64,000 bases of DNA from Hypericum androsaemum (taxonomy: Eukaryota > Streptophyta > Magnoliopsida > Malpighiales > Hypericaceae), in contig OZ023182.1 in the NCBI GenBank assembly GCA_963995505.1, positions 19,547,619 to 19,611,618 on the forward strand, read 5' to 3'. The notes beneath the pieces were generated by a model that was given only the letters and a program-made list of their open reading frames with translations, did no database searches and was not told the DNA's origin. The translations under genes and the position numbers were made by a program. Positions within the stretch are counted from its first letter, which is position 1, and the number at the start of each line of letters is the position of its first letter. Shown one piece after another: positions 24,451-34,500 of the stretch.

Positions 24451-24876
24451 CTACGGATTTTGTGCTCTCCCGATTACTGACATGCTATCACAACGTATCA
24501 ATACATGAGGCACAGGCTTGTTCCAATACGAAATATCCTCTAGGAAGTTTTTGAGCCACTCAACTTCTTCTCCAGCTTCATCTAGTGCTATAAACTCAAA
24601 CTCCATGGTGGATCGAGCTATGCACGTTTGTTTAGAGGATTTCCAGGACACAGCTCCTCTACCTATGGTGAACACATAACCACTAGTAAATTTGGAGTCT
24701 TTAGTGTCCGATATCCAATTCGCATCACTGTATCCTTCCAATATAAATGGATACCTAGTATAAAGTATGCCATAGTTCATAGTATGTTTTAGATACTTTA
24801 GAACCCTTTCCAGAGCTAGCCAGTGGTCTGAAAAGAAGCTATCAATAGTGAGATAGAATCCATCATGCAAAACCAC
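24451..24876 (-). pseudogene. copia RNase H domain (element B)
   Basis: The frame starts with the linker [21 protein letters not shown] that follows the reverse transcriptase, then [31 protein letters not shown] and LIRCDSMS, which are RNase H active-site blocks. It lies next to the 3' LTR as expected. The expected reverse transcriptase just before it is missing on this strand, having been flipped. Confidence 0.88.
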
Positions 24877-24889
24877 ACATGAGAAATCG

Positions 24890-25733
24890 TGGATCTCCCA
24901 CCAGGTTACAAACTTTTAGGTTACAAGTGGATCCTTAATAAAAATACAAAGCTGATGGATCAATCGACAAGTACAAAGCTCGGTTGGTAGCTAAAGGGTT
25001 CAAGCAGAAAGAACACGTATTCGCCGGTCACAAGAATCACATCTATTAGAGTGCTCATAGCTGTTGCAGTACTCTATAACCTCGAGATACATCAGATGGA
25101 TGTAAAAACAGCTTTCCTAAATGGAGAACTGGAAGAGAAAATATATATGGAACAACCTGAAGGGTTTGTTACCCCCGGATAAGAACATAAAGTGTGCAAG
25201 CTGGTCAAGTCACTGTACGGGCTGAAACAGGCACCGAAATAATGGCATGAGAAATTTGATAGAACAATGATGTCAAATGGCTTTAAGATCAATGAGTGTG
25301 ATAAATGTGTATACATTAAAGGCACACCTGATGCTTACGTGATTGTATGTCTCATGCTAATCACGGGAAGTAGTAATGATCTTATCGTAAAAACTAAAAA
25401 TATGTTAAAAACAACTTTGACATGAAAGATATGGGTCTAGCTGACGTCATACTAGGGATTAAAATCTCTAGGACGACTGAAGGAATTGTCTTGTCACAAT
25501 CTCACTACGTTGAGAATGTACTCAAGAAATTCAATATTTTTGACAAACTCCCAGCTAAGACTCTGGTAGACCTGAGTCTACACTTAGCTAAAAATAGAAG
25601 GGACCCAGTATCTCAACTGAAATATGCAAGAATCATTGGGAGCCTGATGTACCTGACAAATTGTACACGCCCTGATATTGCATACTCAGTTAGCAAGCTT
25701 AGTAGATTCACGAGTAAGGACCAAATGACTTAG
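24890..25733 (+). pseudogene. Inverted copia reverse transcriptase segment (element B)
   Basis: Read on the plus strand this is Ty1-copia reverse transcriptase: YKARLVAKGFKQKE, then IHQMDVKTAFLNGELEEKIY, YGLKQAPK, KDMGLADVILGIKISR, and ending at PDIAYSVSKLSRFTSKDQM. Several stops and a deletion around the YVDD box are visible. Its flanking neighbours, integrase and RNase H, are both on the minus strand, and the breakpoints fall in the linker regions (about 24877-24895 and 25712-25732). The simplest reading is that this segment was inverted in place. Confidence 0.85.
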
Positions 25734-26792
25734 TAACTTTGGTCTTCTTAGTCCGTCTAGGTTCCTCGGTACATTGATCAGAGCCTTGTGTAGCTTTATA
25801 ACTTCTTTTGCTTGAGCTTACTTCTTTCCTTTCCTTTTTAGGAAAGATATTCTCAAAGAATATTGCATTCCTTGATTCCATGACCATTCCCTCGTTGATT
25901 TCAGGGTTTTCAAACTTGTGCACTAGAAATCGGTATGCGCTACTATTATAGGCATATCCGATAAAGATACAGTCAACGGTCTTGGGTCCTATTCTCACCC
26001 TTTTAGGTGGAGGTATTTCTACCTTGGCTAGGCACCCCCGCACTTTAAGGTAACCGTAGGAAGGCTTCCTCCCTTTCCATAATTCATATGGGTTTTGTCC
26101 TTTTTCTTGTGTGGCAATTTGTTTAGAATGTGATTAGCTGAGAGCACAGCTTCCCCCCACAAGTTATGTGGTAAGCCCGAGCTAATCAACATAGCGTTCA
26201 TCATCTCTTTAAGAGTTAGATTCTTACGTTCAGCTATGCCATTTGATTGAGGTGATTATGGAGCTGTTATCTGATGAATAATATCATTTTATTGACAGAA
26301 TTCCTTAAACGGAGCTACATATTCTTCCCCTCTATCACTTCGAATCATTTTAATTTTAGTGTTGAGTTGATTTTCAACCTCATTCTTATAACTCTTGAAA
26401 GTTTCTAGAGCTTCGTTTTTTCCTTTCAAGAGGTGTACATAACAGTACCTCGTGCAATCGTCAATAAATGTGATGAAATACTTTTTCCCACCTCTAGTTT
26501 GCACGTATTTCATATCACATATGTCAGTATAAATTAATTCTAAAGGTGTAGTACTTCTTTCCACTGAATGAAAAGATGATTTGGTCATTTTTGCCTCTAC
26601 ACATACTTCACATTTATTGTTTGGGTCAAACTCTATTTTTGGCAATAAATTTAAACTTACTAACTTCCTTAGTGAGCTCAAATTTACGTGTCCTAATCTA
26701 TCATGCCATAAGTTAGAACACTCAGCCAAGTAAGAAGAATTAACAACTTTATTAGGGCCATTAAAAGCGTGTTTGACAGTTATTATATTCAT
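25708..26792 (-). pseudogene. copia integrase (element B)
   Basis: The frame 26792-26289 has WHDRLGHVNLSSLRKL with CEVCVEAKMTK, the HHCC zinc-binding domain, then LELIYTDICDM with catalytic aspartate and FIDDCTRYCYVHLL, MIRSDRGEEY with the second aspartate. After a broken stretch (about 26044-26288), 26043-25708 carries the C-terminal core end and IFIGYAYNSSAYRFL. It ends in TKSFGPYS at the inversion breakpoint. It belongs to element B. Confidence 0.88.
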
Positions 26793-26822
26793 CTTGAAGA
26801 GCCCTTTCTCGAGATAACCCTT

Positions 26823-28045
26823 TCATACAAAGGTACCAGCCTTAGTCAATACAAATCTATCGGCCTCGAATACTAGTTTTATCCTAGCTTTGCTCAACAG
26901 TGAGCCGGATACTAAATGCTTACGAATGTCTGGGACATGCAGCACATCCTTGAGAGTCAGCTCTTTTCCGGAGGTCAGCTTCAGCACCACCTGGCCTAGT
27001 CCAACCACGGGAGAAGTTGTAGAGTTACCCATGAACAACTTCTGCCCGTTGATGGCTGTGTAGGTCGAGAACATCTCCTTGTCTGAGCAGATGTGTCGAG
27101 TTGCCCATGTGTCTATGAACCACTCTCTTGGGTTATCTACCAAATTAGCTTCAAACACCACGGCGGATAGGTGTAGCTCAGACAAGTCCTCAGCCAGGTG
27201 AGCCTTCTCACGATCGTCCTTCTTCAGCAAGCGATAATCTTTGGCTATGTGACCGGGCTTGTCGCAGTTGTAGCAATTGCCCTTGATCTTCTTAGCTTTC
27301 TTTTGCTTTAGCTCTTGCTTCTCCTGCTTATTTCTGGGCTTCTTCCTCTTCTTACCGGTACCTCCCTCAGCGAGGTGTACCTTAGCTTCAGAGTTGGTCC
27401 TGCCGGTCTTGACTTCGGACTTTCGGTTGTCTTCCTCGATCCTTAGTCTCACGATCAGGTCTTCCAGCCCCATGTCCTTCCTCTTATGCTTGAGGTAGTT
27501 CTTGTCCTTCCACAGAGGGGGTAGCTTCTCGATTAGAGCAGCCACCTGGAAGGATTCGCTCTGAGTTGCATAAATTCTGTGTGAATCTCGTATAGAATCA
27601 GCTGCAGCTCTTGGACTTGGTCTATGACCTTCTTGGAGTCCACCATCTAAAAGTCGAGGAACCTTCCGACGATGAATTTTTTCATCCCGGCATCCTCTGT
27701 TTTGTACTTCTTCTCCAGGGAGTCTCACAATTCTTTCGCAGTCTTGGTACCTGTATAGACATTGTACAGGGCATCGTCTAAGCCATTCAGGACATAGTTA
27801 CGACATAGGAAGTCACTGTGACTTCATGCATCGAGAGCGTTGATCTTCTGTGTATCAGCCTTATTTTTCGTCACTTTCGGAGCCTCTTCCTTCAAGAATC
27901 GGACCAAGTTGAGCATCGTCAGGTAGAACAACATCTTCTGTTACCACCTCTTGAACTCGGTACCGTTGAACTTGGCCAGCCTTTCGGCGTGGACAGTTCC
28001 CAGGACCGCTGGCACTGGTGTAAGTGCAGAGCTTGATGATGCCAT
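26823..28045 (-). pseudogene. copia gag and protease (element B)
   Basis: Gag begins at 28045 with MASSSSALTPVPA and runs through KFNGTEFKRW and other UBN2-type gag blocks with at least two stops. The open part (27728-26823) contains a lysine-rich basic region, the zinc knuckle [14 protein letters not shown] and the protease [12 protein letters not shown] followed by [22 protein letters not shown], written as two parts ([16 protein letters not shown]). The knuckle lacks its final cysteine, and the protease has W for the active-site glycine; both are expected to be inactivating. Confidence 0.85.
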
Positions 28046-28058
28046 CTTCAAGTACACA

Positions 28059-28158
28059 AATCTCGTCTTACGATTGTTGTTTGTCGGAGGTGGTGTACTT
28101 GATTAGGATCTTTAATAGTCGAGGCAAGAGTTGGACTCTTTCTCCGTAAGACGAGATT
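28059..28158. repeat. 14-bp inverted repeat across the 5' LTR / leader junction of element B
   Basis: AATCTCGTCTTACG at 28059-28072, directly inside the LTR where the primer-binding site should be, is the exact complement of CGTAAGACGAGATT at 28145-28158 within the LTR. No usual TGGTATCAGAGC-type primer site is seen at the LTR edge. Confidence 0.8.
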
Positions 28159-28986
28159 ACCCTGTATTTAGTGCTTACGGACTGCGACAATCGTTCTCAA
28201 GATACAACGACTAGGCTGCTTCCGAGTTCGTAGCACAACGACCCTCAAAACTTCAGGCGAACCTTGGATATTTGGACTTTTCTGAGAGAGAGAGAGAGAG
28301 AGAGAGAGCTACAATGCTAATGAATGCTTATGCACTTGTAGTTGGGATAATTTACAAATGAGAGAGAGATGCCTATTTATAGGCGCTGGATGGAGTGGAG
28401 GTAGGCATTTTCGAAGAGGCACAAAGCAATTACGAGAAAATGCGTCTGTTCGGCCAACATGCAGGCTGCCCTTCAGGTGCCTCTTTAGCCAATTCTTTCG
28501 TGGCTCTTCGGAGGTCGTTGGCACCCCTTCGGCAGGCAGGCAGCACACTCGCGTCCCTTCGATATTCTGGGAGCTTCTGGATTTGCATGTGCACCCTTCA
28601 AGTTGGCTCATAACCCTTCGACCTTCTGGAAGTATCCGGGACGTTCCAGCCCTTCTGCCTCTTCGTCCGAGCTTCGGCAAAATTTTAAGGCTCCTCGTGA
28701 CACGTGCGAAGTGCTAAGTGCACCACAAAGCGCCCATTGCGACTTGCGTCCAATGCGCCATGTGCACACGCACGTGCTCGTGCTCGGATGGTGCGAAGGC
28801 AGCCTCGGTCAGCTCTTCAGATGGAACATTTAATATTATACCAGCTTGAAACTTCTCCTTATAAATAGGAAAAATTTTATTGCGATTTTCGATGTGATAA
28901 TAGTTCTCACATCCTCAGCTTGGACTTTTCAGCTCAAACTTTTCAGCTTGGACCAAATACATTAATTATGCATTCAAAACCCAACG
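28075..28986 (-). repeat. 5' LTR of element B
   Basis: Partner of 22731-23746, with the same TATA box CCTATAAATAGG on the minus strand (28383-28372) and a longer GA run (about 28286-28309). The two LTRs differ at many positions, so the insertion is not recent. Confidence 0.9.
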
Positions 28987-29900
28987 TATACCCCACTCAC
29001 TACTTGTTCTGTCGAAGTCTATTTTTCCTAGGGCCACAAGCCATGTCCCTGTTAACTTTTAAATACTTCAACTTTTAAGAAAAAGTAATGATGGACTCCA
29101 CTAGCACATTTTCCAAACCATGTCTTCTCTTCGTCTCCTTCCTGCTTCTTTCAACTTTTGTTCTTTTTTAACATAGCCTTACACAAACAAGAAGATTTTT
29201 TTCCTCCATGACTAACGATATTAAGCAACAAAAAAAACCCACAACTCACACCGTTTCAATACTCACCTTTAGCTTCAGTCCAACAAAGATGCACACGAGA
29301 CAGAAAATCACCCCAAAATGAGCTCATAAAAAACCCAGAACATATTAAACCAAAGGAGCCGACTGTTCAAAAAATTCCAAAATTTGCCATCCTTCTGTCG
29401 AGGCAGGTACAGGGACGACGACGTCGAGCGGGCGCAGGCAGGAGATTAAAGGCGGAGAGGCGGACAAATGTAATATTTGGGGGAAAAATGTACGTTGTGG
29501 TCAAGTTTTCCCAATTTTTACTACCAAAAAAATGATTTTTCCAATTTTTCCCCTGAAATATCGAAGCTCAGTTCTGACCGGATTTTTCTGGGTGACCCGG
29601 AGGTCAAAATCGCCCGGGCTGACTGAATTTGAGGCGGTTAGTACGGACTCCATTCCAAAGCCTAAAAATGGACCGTTCTTGTGTTTGATTCGCAGTCCAA
29701 CTGGTCGAACTACTGATCGAACCGTATTTTTTAAAACCATGCTATTAAGTGTTCTATTGTATAATTTTGATTAATTGTATTTTTAAGTTATGATAATTTC
29801 GTATCTAATTTTTATGTTTTGTTTTTTACAAATTAAATAATTTACACCTAGAGTTTAGAAAATATGTTTCATCTTATTTTTTTCATTGTAATTTGTCTTC

Positions 29901-30368
29901 CTAATTTTCATGGTTTTAAAAAACGCAGTTCGACCGGTGGTCTGACCAGTTAGACCGTGAAATGGGCACAAGATCGGGTCATTTTTAGGTTTTTGACCGG
30001 AGTCTGTACTAACCGGACCAAATCCAGTCGGACCGGCCGATTTTGAGGTCCATTATGACCAGTCGAACCCGGTTAGTACAAAAATGAGCGAAATTGATTT
30101 TTTTTGTAGTTTTCGAGGAAAAAATTGATTTGACAAATTTATAAAGTAATAAATAAGTAGATTTATAGAGCGGAGAGATAAAAAATTAAGTCTATTTTTT
30201 TTATAGAAAATAAGTATATTTTAACCTACATATATATATTATTTAAAATATTTAAAAATAAAATTTTTTGGTCCGACTGGTAGTTCGATCGGTCCGACCA
30301 ATAGACCCGGAGGACGGGAGAAATCTCGGGTCGGCCTCCAGGTCATTTTTTAAAACCATGCTAATTTT
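29901..30368. mobile_element. hAT-like MITE copy 2, intact
   Basis: A 452-bp element, 29909-30360, begins CATGGTTTTAAAAAACG and ends with the inverse ATTTTTTAAAACCATG. It is flanked by perfect 8-bp target duplications CTAATTTT at 29901-29908 and 30361-30368. The ends are followed internally by GACCGG/CCGGTC-rich sequence; the middle is AT-rich. There is no coding capacity. Confidence 0.88.
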
Positions 30369-31139
30369 GAGGCAAAAATATTTGGCCAAACGATACAAGA
30401 TATAAAACCATTTGGCGGTGATTCATTTTTGGTTAAAAAATTTACCTAAATTATTATTTATTAATGACCTATTTGCAATTTGTCACCCAACCCCCAAGAT
30501 TTCAAAAAAGGACCTAGTGGATGACTCAAATTTGTTCAGACTTCTGGGTCGATCGGTCTAACCAGATCTTAAAATTCACATTTTGGAAATAAGATTTTAA
30601 AATAAGATTTTTTTTCAATTACAAAATAGTATATAGACCAAATAATCAAAATAAGATTTTAAAATTCACATTTTGGAAATGTCGACCAATATATTTCATA
30701 TCCAGTCTACTTTTCTTTGTTGATTTGGAGAAATTTGGTGTGCGATACAATTTTTTTATTCTATTTTGTGTTACTTTGAAAAAAATCTGGTCGGACTAAT
30801 CGGATTGAGGAAAAAAATCAGATTGAACCATGTTGTAGACACACAGAGAGAGGAACGCTAGAACGTCCATGTACAGTTGACAGCTAGAAAAAAGGAAAAG
30901 AGAAGAACAGCATGTTGTGGTTTTCTGCATTTTGTACACAAAACAACCATACGTTTGTGATGACCAACGCTAGCCGGATAGAATGGCAACTAATCTTAGT
31001 TCTTTTTCCAAGGGTTGGTGGGTCAATTCCTACCCGTTATAGAAATGAAAAACTTTGTTCGGAAGGAGAACAAAACAAACTCGCGTATTTATATATAAGG
31101 ACAGAGACCCCAAGTACCTCGTCCTAGTACTGCTAGTTC
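30369..31139. other. AT-rich intergenic DNA
   Basis: Nothing coding is seen. GGTCGATCGGTC- and GGTCGGACTAATCGG-like stretches at about 30545 and 30787 resemble the interior of the MITE family and may be an older, unbounded copy. Confidence 0.4.
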
Positions 31140-31449
31140 TCCTGGAAAATTTGTCGGATCAATTCAACATGCTGATTCAGTTTTGGGTGGTGAAGCTTAT
31201 ATTACCTGGATAGGGTGCTTCGGACCTCATTGTATGCTTTTCTGGGCTATTCATCGACACTATCATATATCTATTACTCTTCCTAATGGTCAACTTACAA
31301 CAGCTACTCATATTGGTACAATTAAACTTACTTTCTGGGCGATCAGTGACTACAAAGAATTTCATTGCAAAATCTATAACAAGGACAAAGATTCAAGGCG
31401 GGTAGAATTTTTCAATGATAAGAAAGCTCTCTCAAAAAGACAAAACTGA
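31140..31449 (+). pseudogene. Possible copia gag/protease fragment
   Basis: A short plus-strand frame has HYHISITLPNGQLTTATHIGTIKL, in two parts (HYHISITLPNG, THIGTIKL), which resembles the stretch after the Ty1-copia protease active site, and further on a DSRRVEFFNDKKALSK-like tail. It has no active-site motif, no LTR and no start. I read it as a small relic, but the match is short. Confidence 0.35.
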
Positions 31450-31586
31450 AAAGGAAATTGGAAGTCCCAGACGAACGATGAATTAACTAATACAGACTCG
31501 GATGATCGAATGGAAAAGAAAACCTCAAACACATGAAAGGCAGTGCGTTGACTCTAGGCAGTATTTGACTTGTCTCCAACCTTTTA

Positions 31587-34500
31587 TTACATACTCATAG
31601 GACTCTGTGGATCATTAAGTGCTGCAATTGCCGTTTCAATTTTGATTCTCAATTCCTCTTTCTCATCTTCATCTGCCTGCACATCCAATTTACCAAGTTG
31701 TTGATGGATTAGTCTACTTAGTGAGCAGGATTCCAAGTGATATAAACCAAAAATATTACGTAGTCCAAGATAGAATAATATTTTTATGAGTAATTAGAAT
31801 AATTTATTTCTAATTAGTTTTTTTTAGGAATATTTCTAATTAGTCACTATGGCTACGTTTGTTTTGAATAAATAATGTCCAGTGAAATACTTTTCGTCGT
31901 AATTAATTTTGTGGGAATGTAAATACTTCTATATTATTTGTGTGACATTTTGAAAAGTTGTTTGAAATTGAGTACTAATGATACTTAGATCAATTGGTGA
32001 TTATATACTTGTTGGAATAATTTTTTCACCTTTTAAATATTCTATGCAGTTTGAAATTGAATTAGTCGATTTAGCCAAAAAATATTTATGTCGTTCTTTT
32101 TTATATTTGAAAAGTTACTTTGTATTTTATGAATAAACTGATCCTACAACATTATTCTGAAAAGAAACAATGAACCAAAAGACATGCCATATAAAACAAC
32201 AAAAAGCAATGCCTTGCCATTTCATGACTCCACAATAAATTAATATTTAAAACAAGATATCATTAAAACAACAAAAAGGCAATGCCTTGCCATTTCATGA
32301 ACCAAAAGACATGCCATATAAAACAACAAAAGGCAATGCCTTGCCATTTCATGACTCCACAATAAATTAATATTTAAAACAAGAATCATTATCCATGAAT
32401 TATATATTTGAATATGATTCAATAATGTAGCTTAAACCATTAATTGGGCCCACCTTTGATTTTTGGCCTACTAAGTTGCAACAATTGGACATTGAGTGAC
32501 ATAATGGTGCTAATATTGAGACATGATAGGCTTTGATGTTGACATTAAATATAAGTTTATCTCTAATAATGGAGCCTAATTTGTAATCAGGGTTGATAGT
32601 GATTTATTACCGGTTAACAACAGCCAATTACCTACTAATAAGTGTCTATAGAAACCTTTGAGGTTCCAGATTATTGTTTGAAATTTTTTGGATCGATTGT
32701 CCGGACAGCTACGCAGTCGACTAATTCAGTTTCGAATCAGATATGACATTTGAATAGAGCACTACTCTTCTAACAAGTATATTTTTTTAAGAAGAATTCC
32801 AACAAGTATTGCATATCCAGATTATTGTTTGATAGGTTTGTAGTTTTAAACTTGAAGTAATCATTCCAGCGAGGGACCATACACCAACTCATGTAAAGAA
32901 AAGTTGCCAGAAAAAGAGAAATAAAGGGTAAAGTTATTCTTAATATTCGTCAAAAGTACAGTAGTTCTACTTTTGAAAATATATTCTTTCTCTCTTTTTT
33001 TCTTCTAGAAAATGAACTGTTTAACTTCTACCATGTACGTTAGTATTCTTTAGAGTTTAATTTTGTTGAAAGTGGGAAACTATAAACCTTTAAAAAAAAA
33101 ATCTAACCAATTTGTGCATCGCAATAATATTGGTGATCTGAGAATATTTTTCTAGCTTCTCCATCATACCGTCTCTCCTTGAATCAAAAGAGTGAATTTT
33201 TTGGTCTAATTCTGCTATGGACCTCGATGGACAAGATCTTTCTCTATTCATTCCCCCCCACACCACCACGGTCTCACTTGTTCTGGTGGTGGATGTTTTT
33301 TGTGTAAATTTGGCTTAATATATTTACTTATAAAAAATTAGGAAAGTGTTTAGTAAAAAATTGGTCATGTAATATTTTCCTTCAAAATAGAAATGATTTT
33401 CCTTAAGGTTGTAAAACTGATTCCTATTTTAAAAAAATACTAAACTTGAAAGAAAACTAAGAAAAATTGGGAAAAAATAATTCCAGTAAAAACTATCACT
33501 AAAAACAAACAAGTATCTCACTTATAAAAAAATCAAAAATAAATCGTTGAGAAGTAATGTAAGTGATAAAAAAAATTTGGATTAACTTGAGTATATATTT
33601 GTTTCAAGTTTTACAAATGTAAAACTATCATTTTAAACATTTTTTCATGAAAGAGTGCGGAGAGTGCCAATGAGTCTTCGGCTCCTCCCATCTCCTGAAG
33701 TTTTTCCTTTAAATAGAGGAAAAACGAAAGAGACTTATGCGCAAAAAGAGAAATTGAGAACGAAACAGAAAATTTTATATTTCTCCTACAAACTCTCCAA
33801 ATATTTTCATAGGTTTTTAGGTTGTAGATTCAATCCATATTTTGGCTAATGTGATTGTGAGTAAGGACAATCAATAACATACTTTTTTTTACGATTCTAA
33901 GAAAAATGTCATAAAAATTATGTACTTAAAAAAGTATGTAATTGCTATTATTAATTTGGCGATTCTCAGAATTGTGATCTTGTTTATGATTACATGAAAT
34001 CCTTCAATTAAAAAAATCGAAAATAAAAAATACACGTTTAATAAAACAGCATATTGGAGAACAGAAAACATCTGTTTTCACAACGAACAGGAAACATCTC
34101 ATGAAAGGAACCAGTTAGGCGTGTGGAAGTGACGTTTTGAACCGCGTGCGTTATGCTTTGAGACTTTTGACCAAGAGACAAATTTTTGTTTTAAAACAAA
34201 ATTATCAATGGGTAACACGTTTTATAGTGCAAAAATAGTCACCCATTTCCAACACGTTTTACATGTGCAGCTCATTACCTTAAAATCAAGTAGAATTATT
34301 GGAAAAGACTTAAATTTCTTTAGAAAAATTGATGATTCATATTTTAAGAATGAAAAAAATATTATTAAAAAAATTATCTCTTACTCAATTTGAATACAAA
34401 AAATTTATGAGTCAAATTTATATTGTGAAAACTCCTAAAGGGTCTCGTGGCTTAATTTGTTATTGGCGAGCTTTGATGACATGGTTTTATTTGACGGGGT

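Larger units (their letters stand above)
22731..28986 (-). mobile_element. Ty1-copia retrotransposon B, with internal inversion
   Basis: Two LTRs bound it: 22731-23746 (3' LTR on the minus strand) and 28075-28986 (5' LTR). LTR1 begins TG and ends CA, while LTR2 begins TG but ends CG or C. Just inside the 3' LTR is the polypurine tract GTGGGAGA (minus strand, 23747-23755), which fixes the orientation. Gag starts at 28045 (MASSSSALTPVPA) only 29 nt from the 5' LTR and contains several stops; integrase follows at about 26792-25708, RNase H at 24876-24451. Reverse transcriptase (about 24890-25733) is on the opposite strand. The gag zinc knuckle reads [14 protein letters not shown], so its last cysteine is lost, and the protease active site reads DTWA instead of DTGA. 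The element is dead. An exact 5-bp target duplication was not found. Confidence 0.9.
22581..29749. mobile_element. hAT-like MITE copy 1, split by LTR element B
   Basis: The left end reads CATGGTTTTAAAAAACG from 22589 and the right end, at 29741, reads as its inverse (TTTTTTAAAACCATG). The element is flanked by the 8-bp direct repeat CTATTAAG at 22581-22588 and 29742-29749, the target-site length of hAT transposons. The interior carries GGTCCGACCGGTC-like self-complementary motifs. No transposase is present. The LTR element at 22731-28986 is nested in it. Non-LTR parts total 142 + 755 bp, longer than other copies, so the right part may hold additional inserted DNA (28987-29460). Confidence 0.82.
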
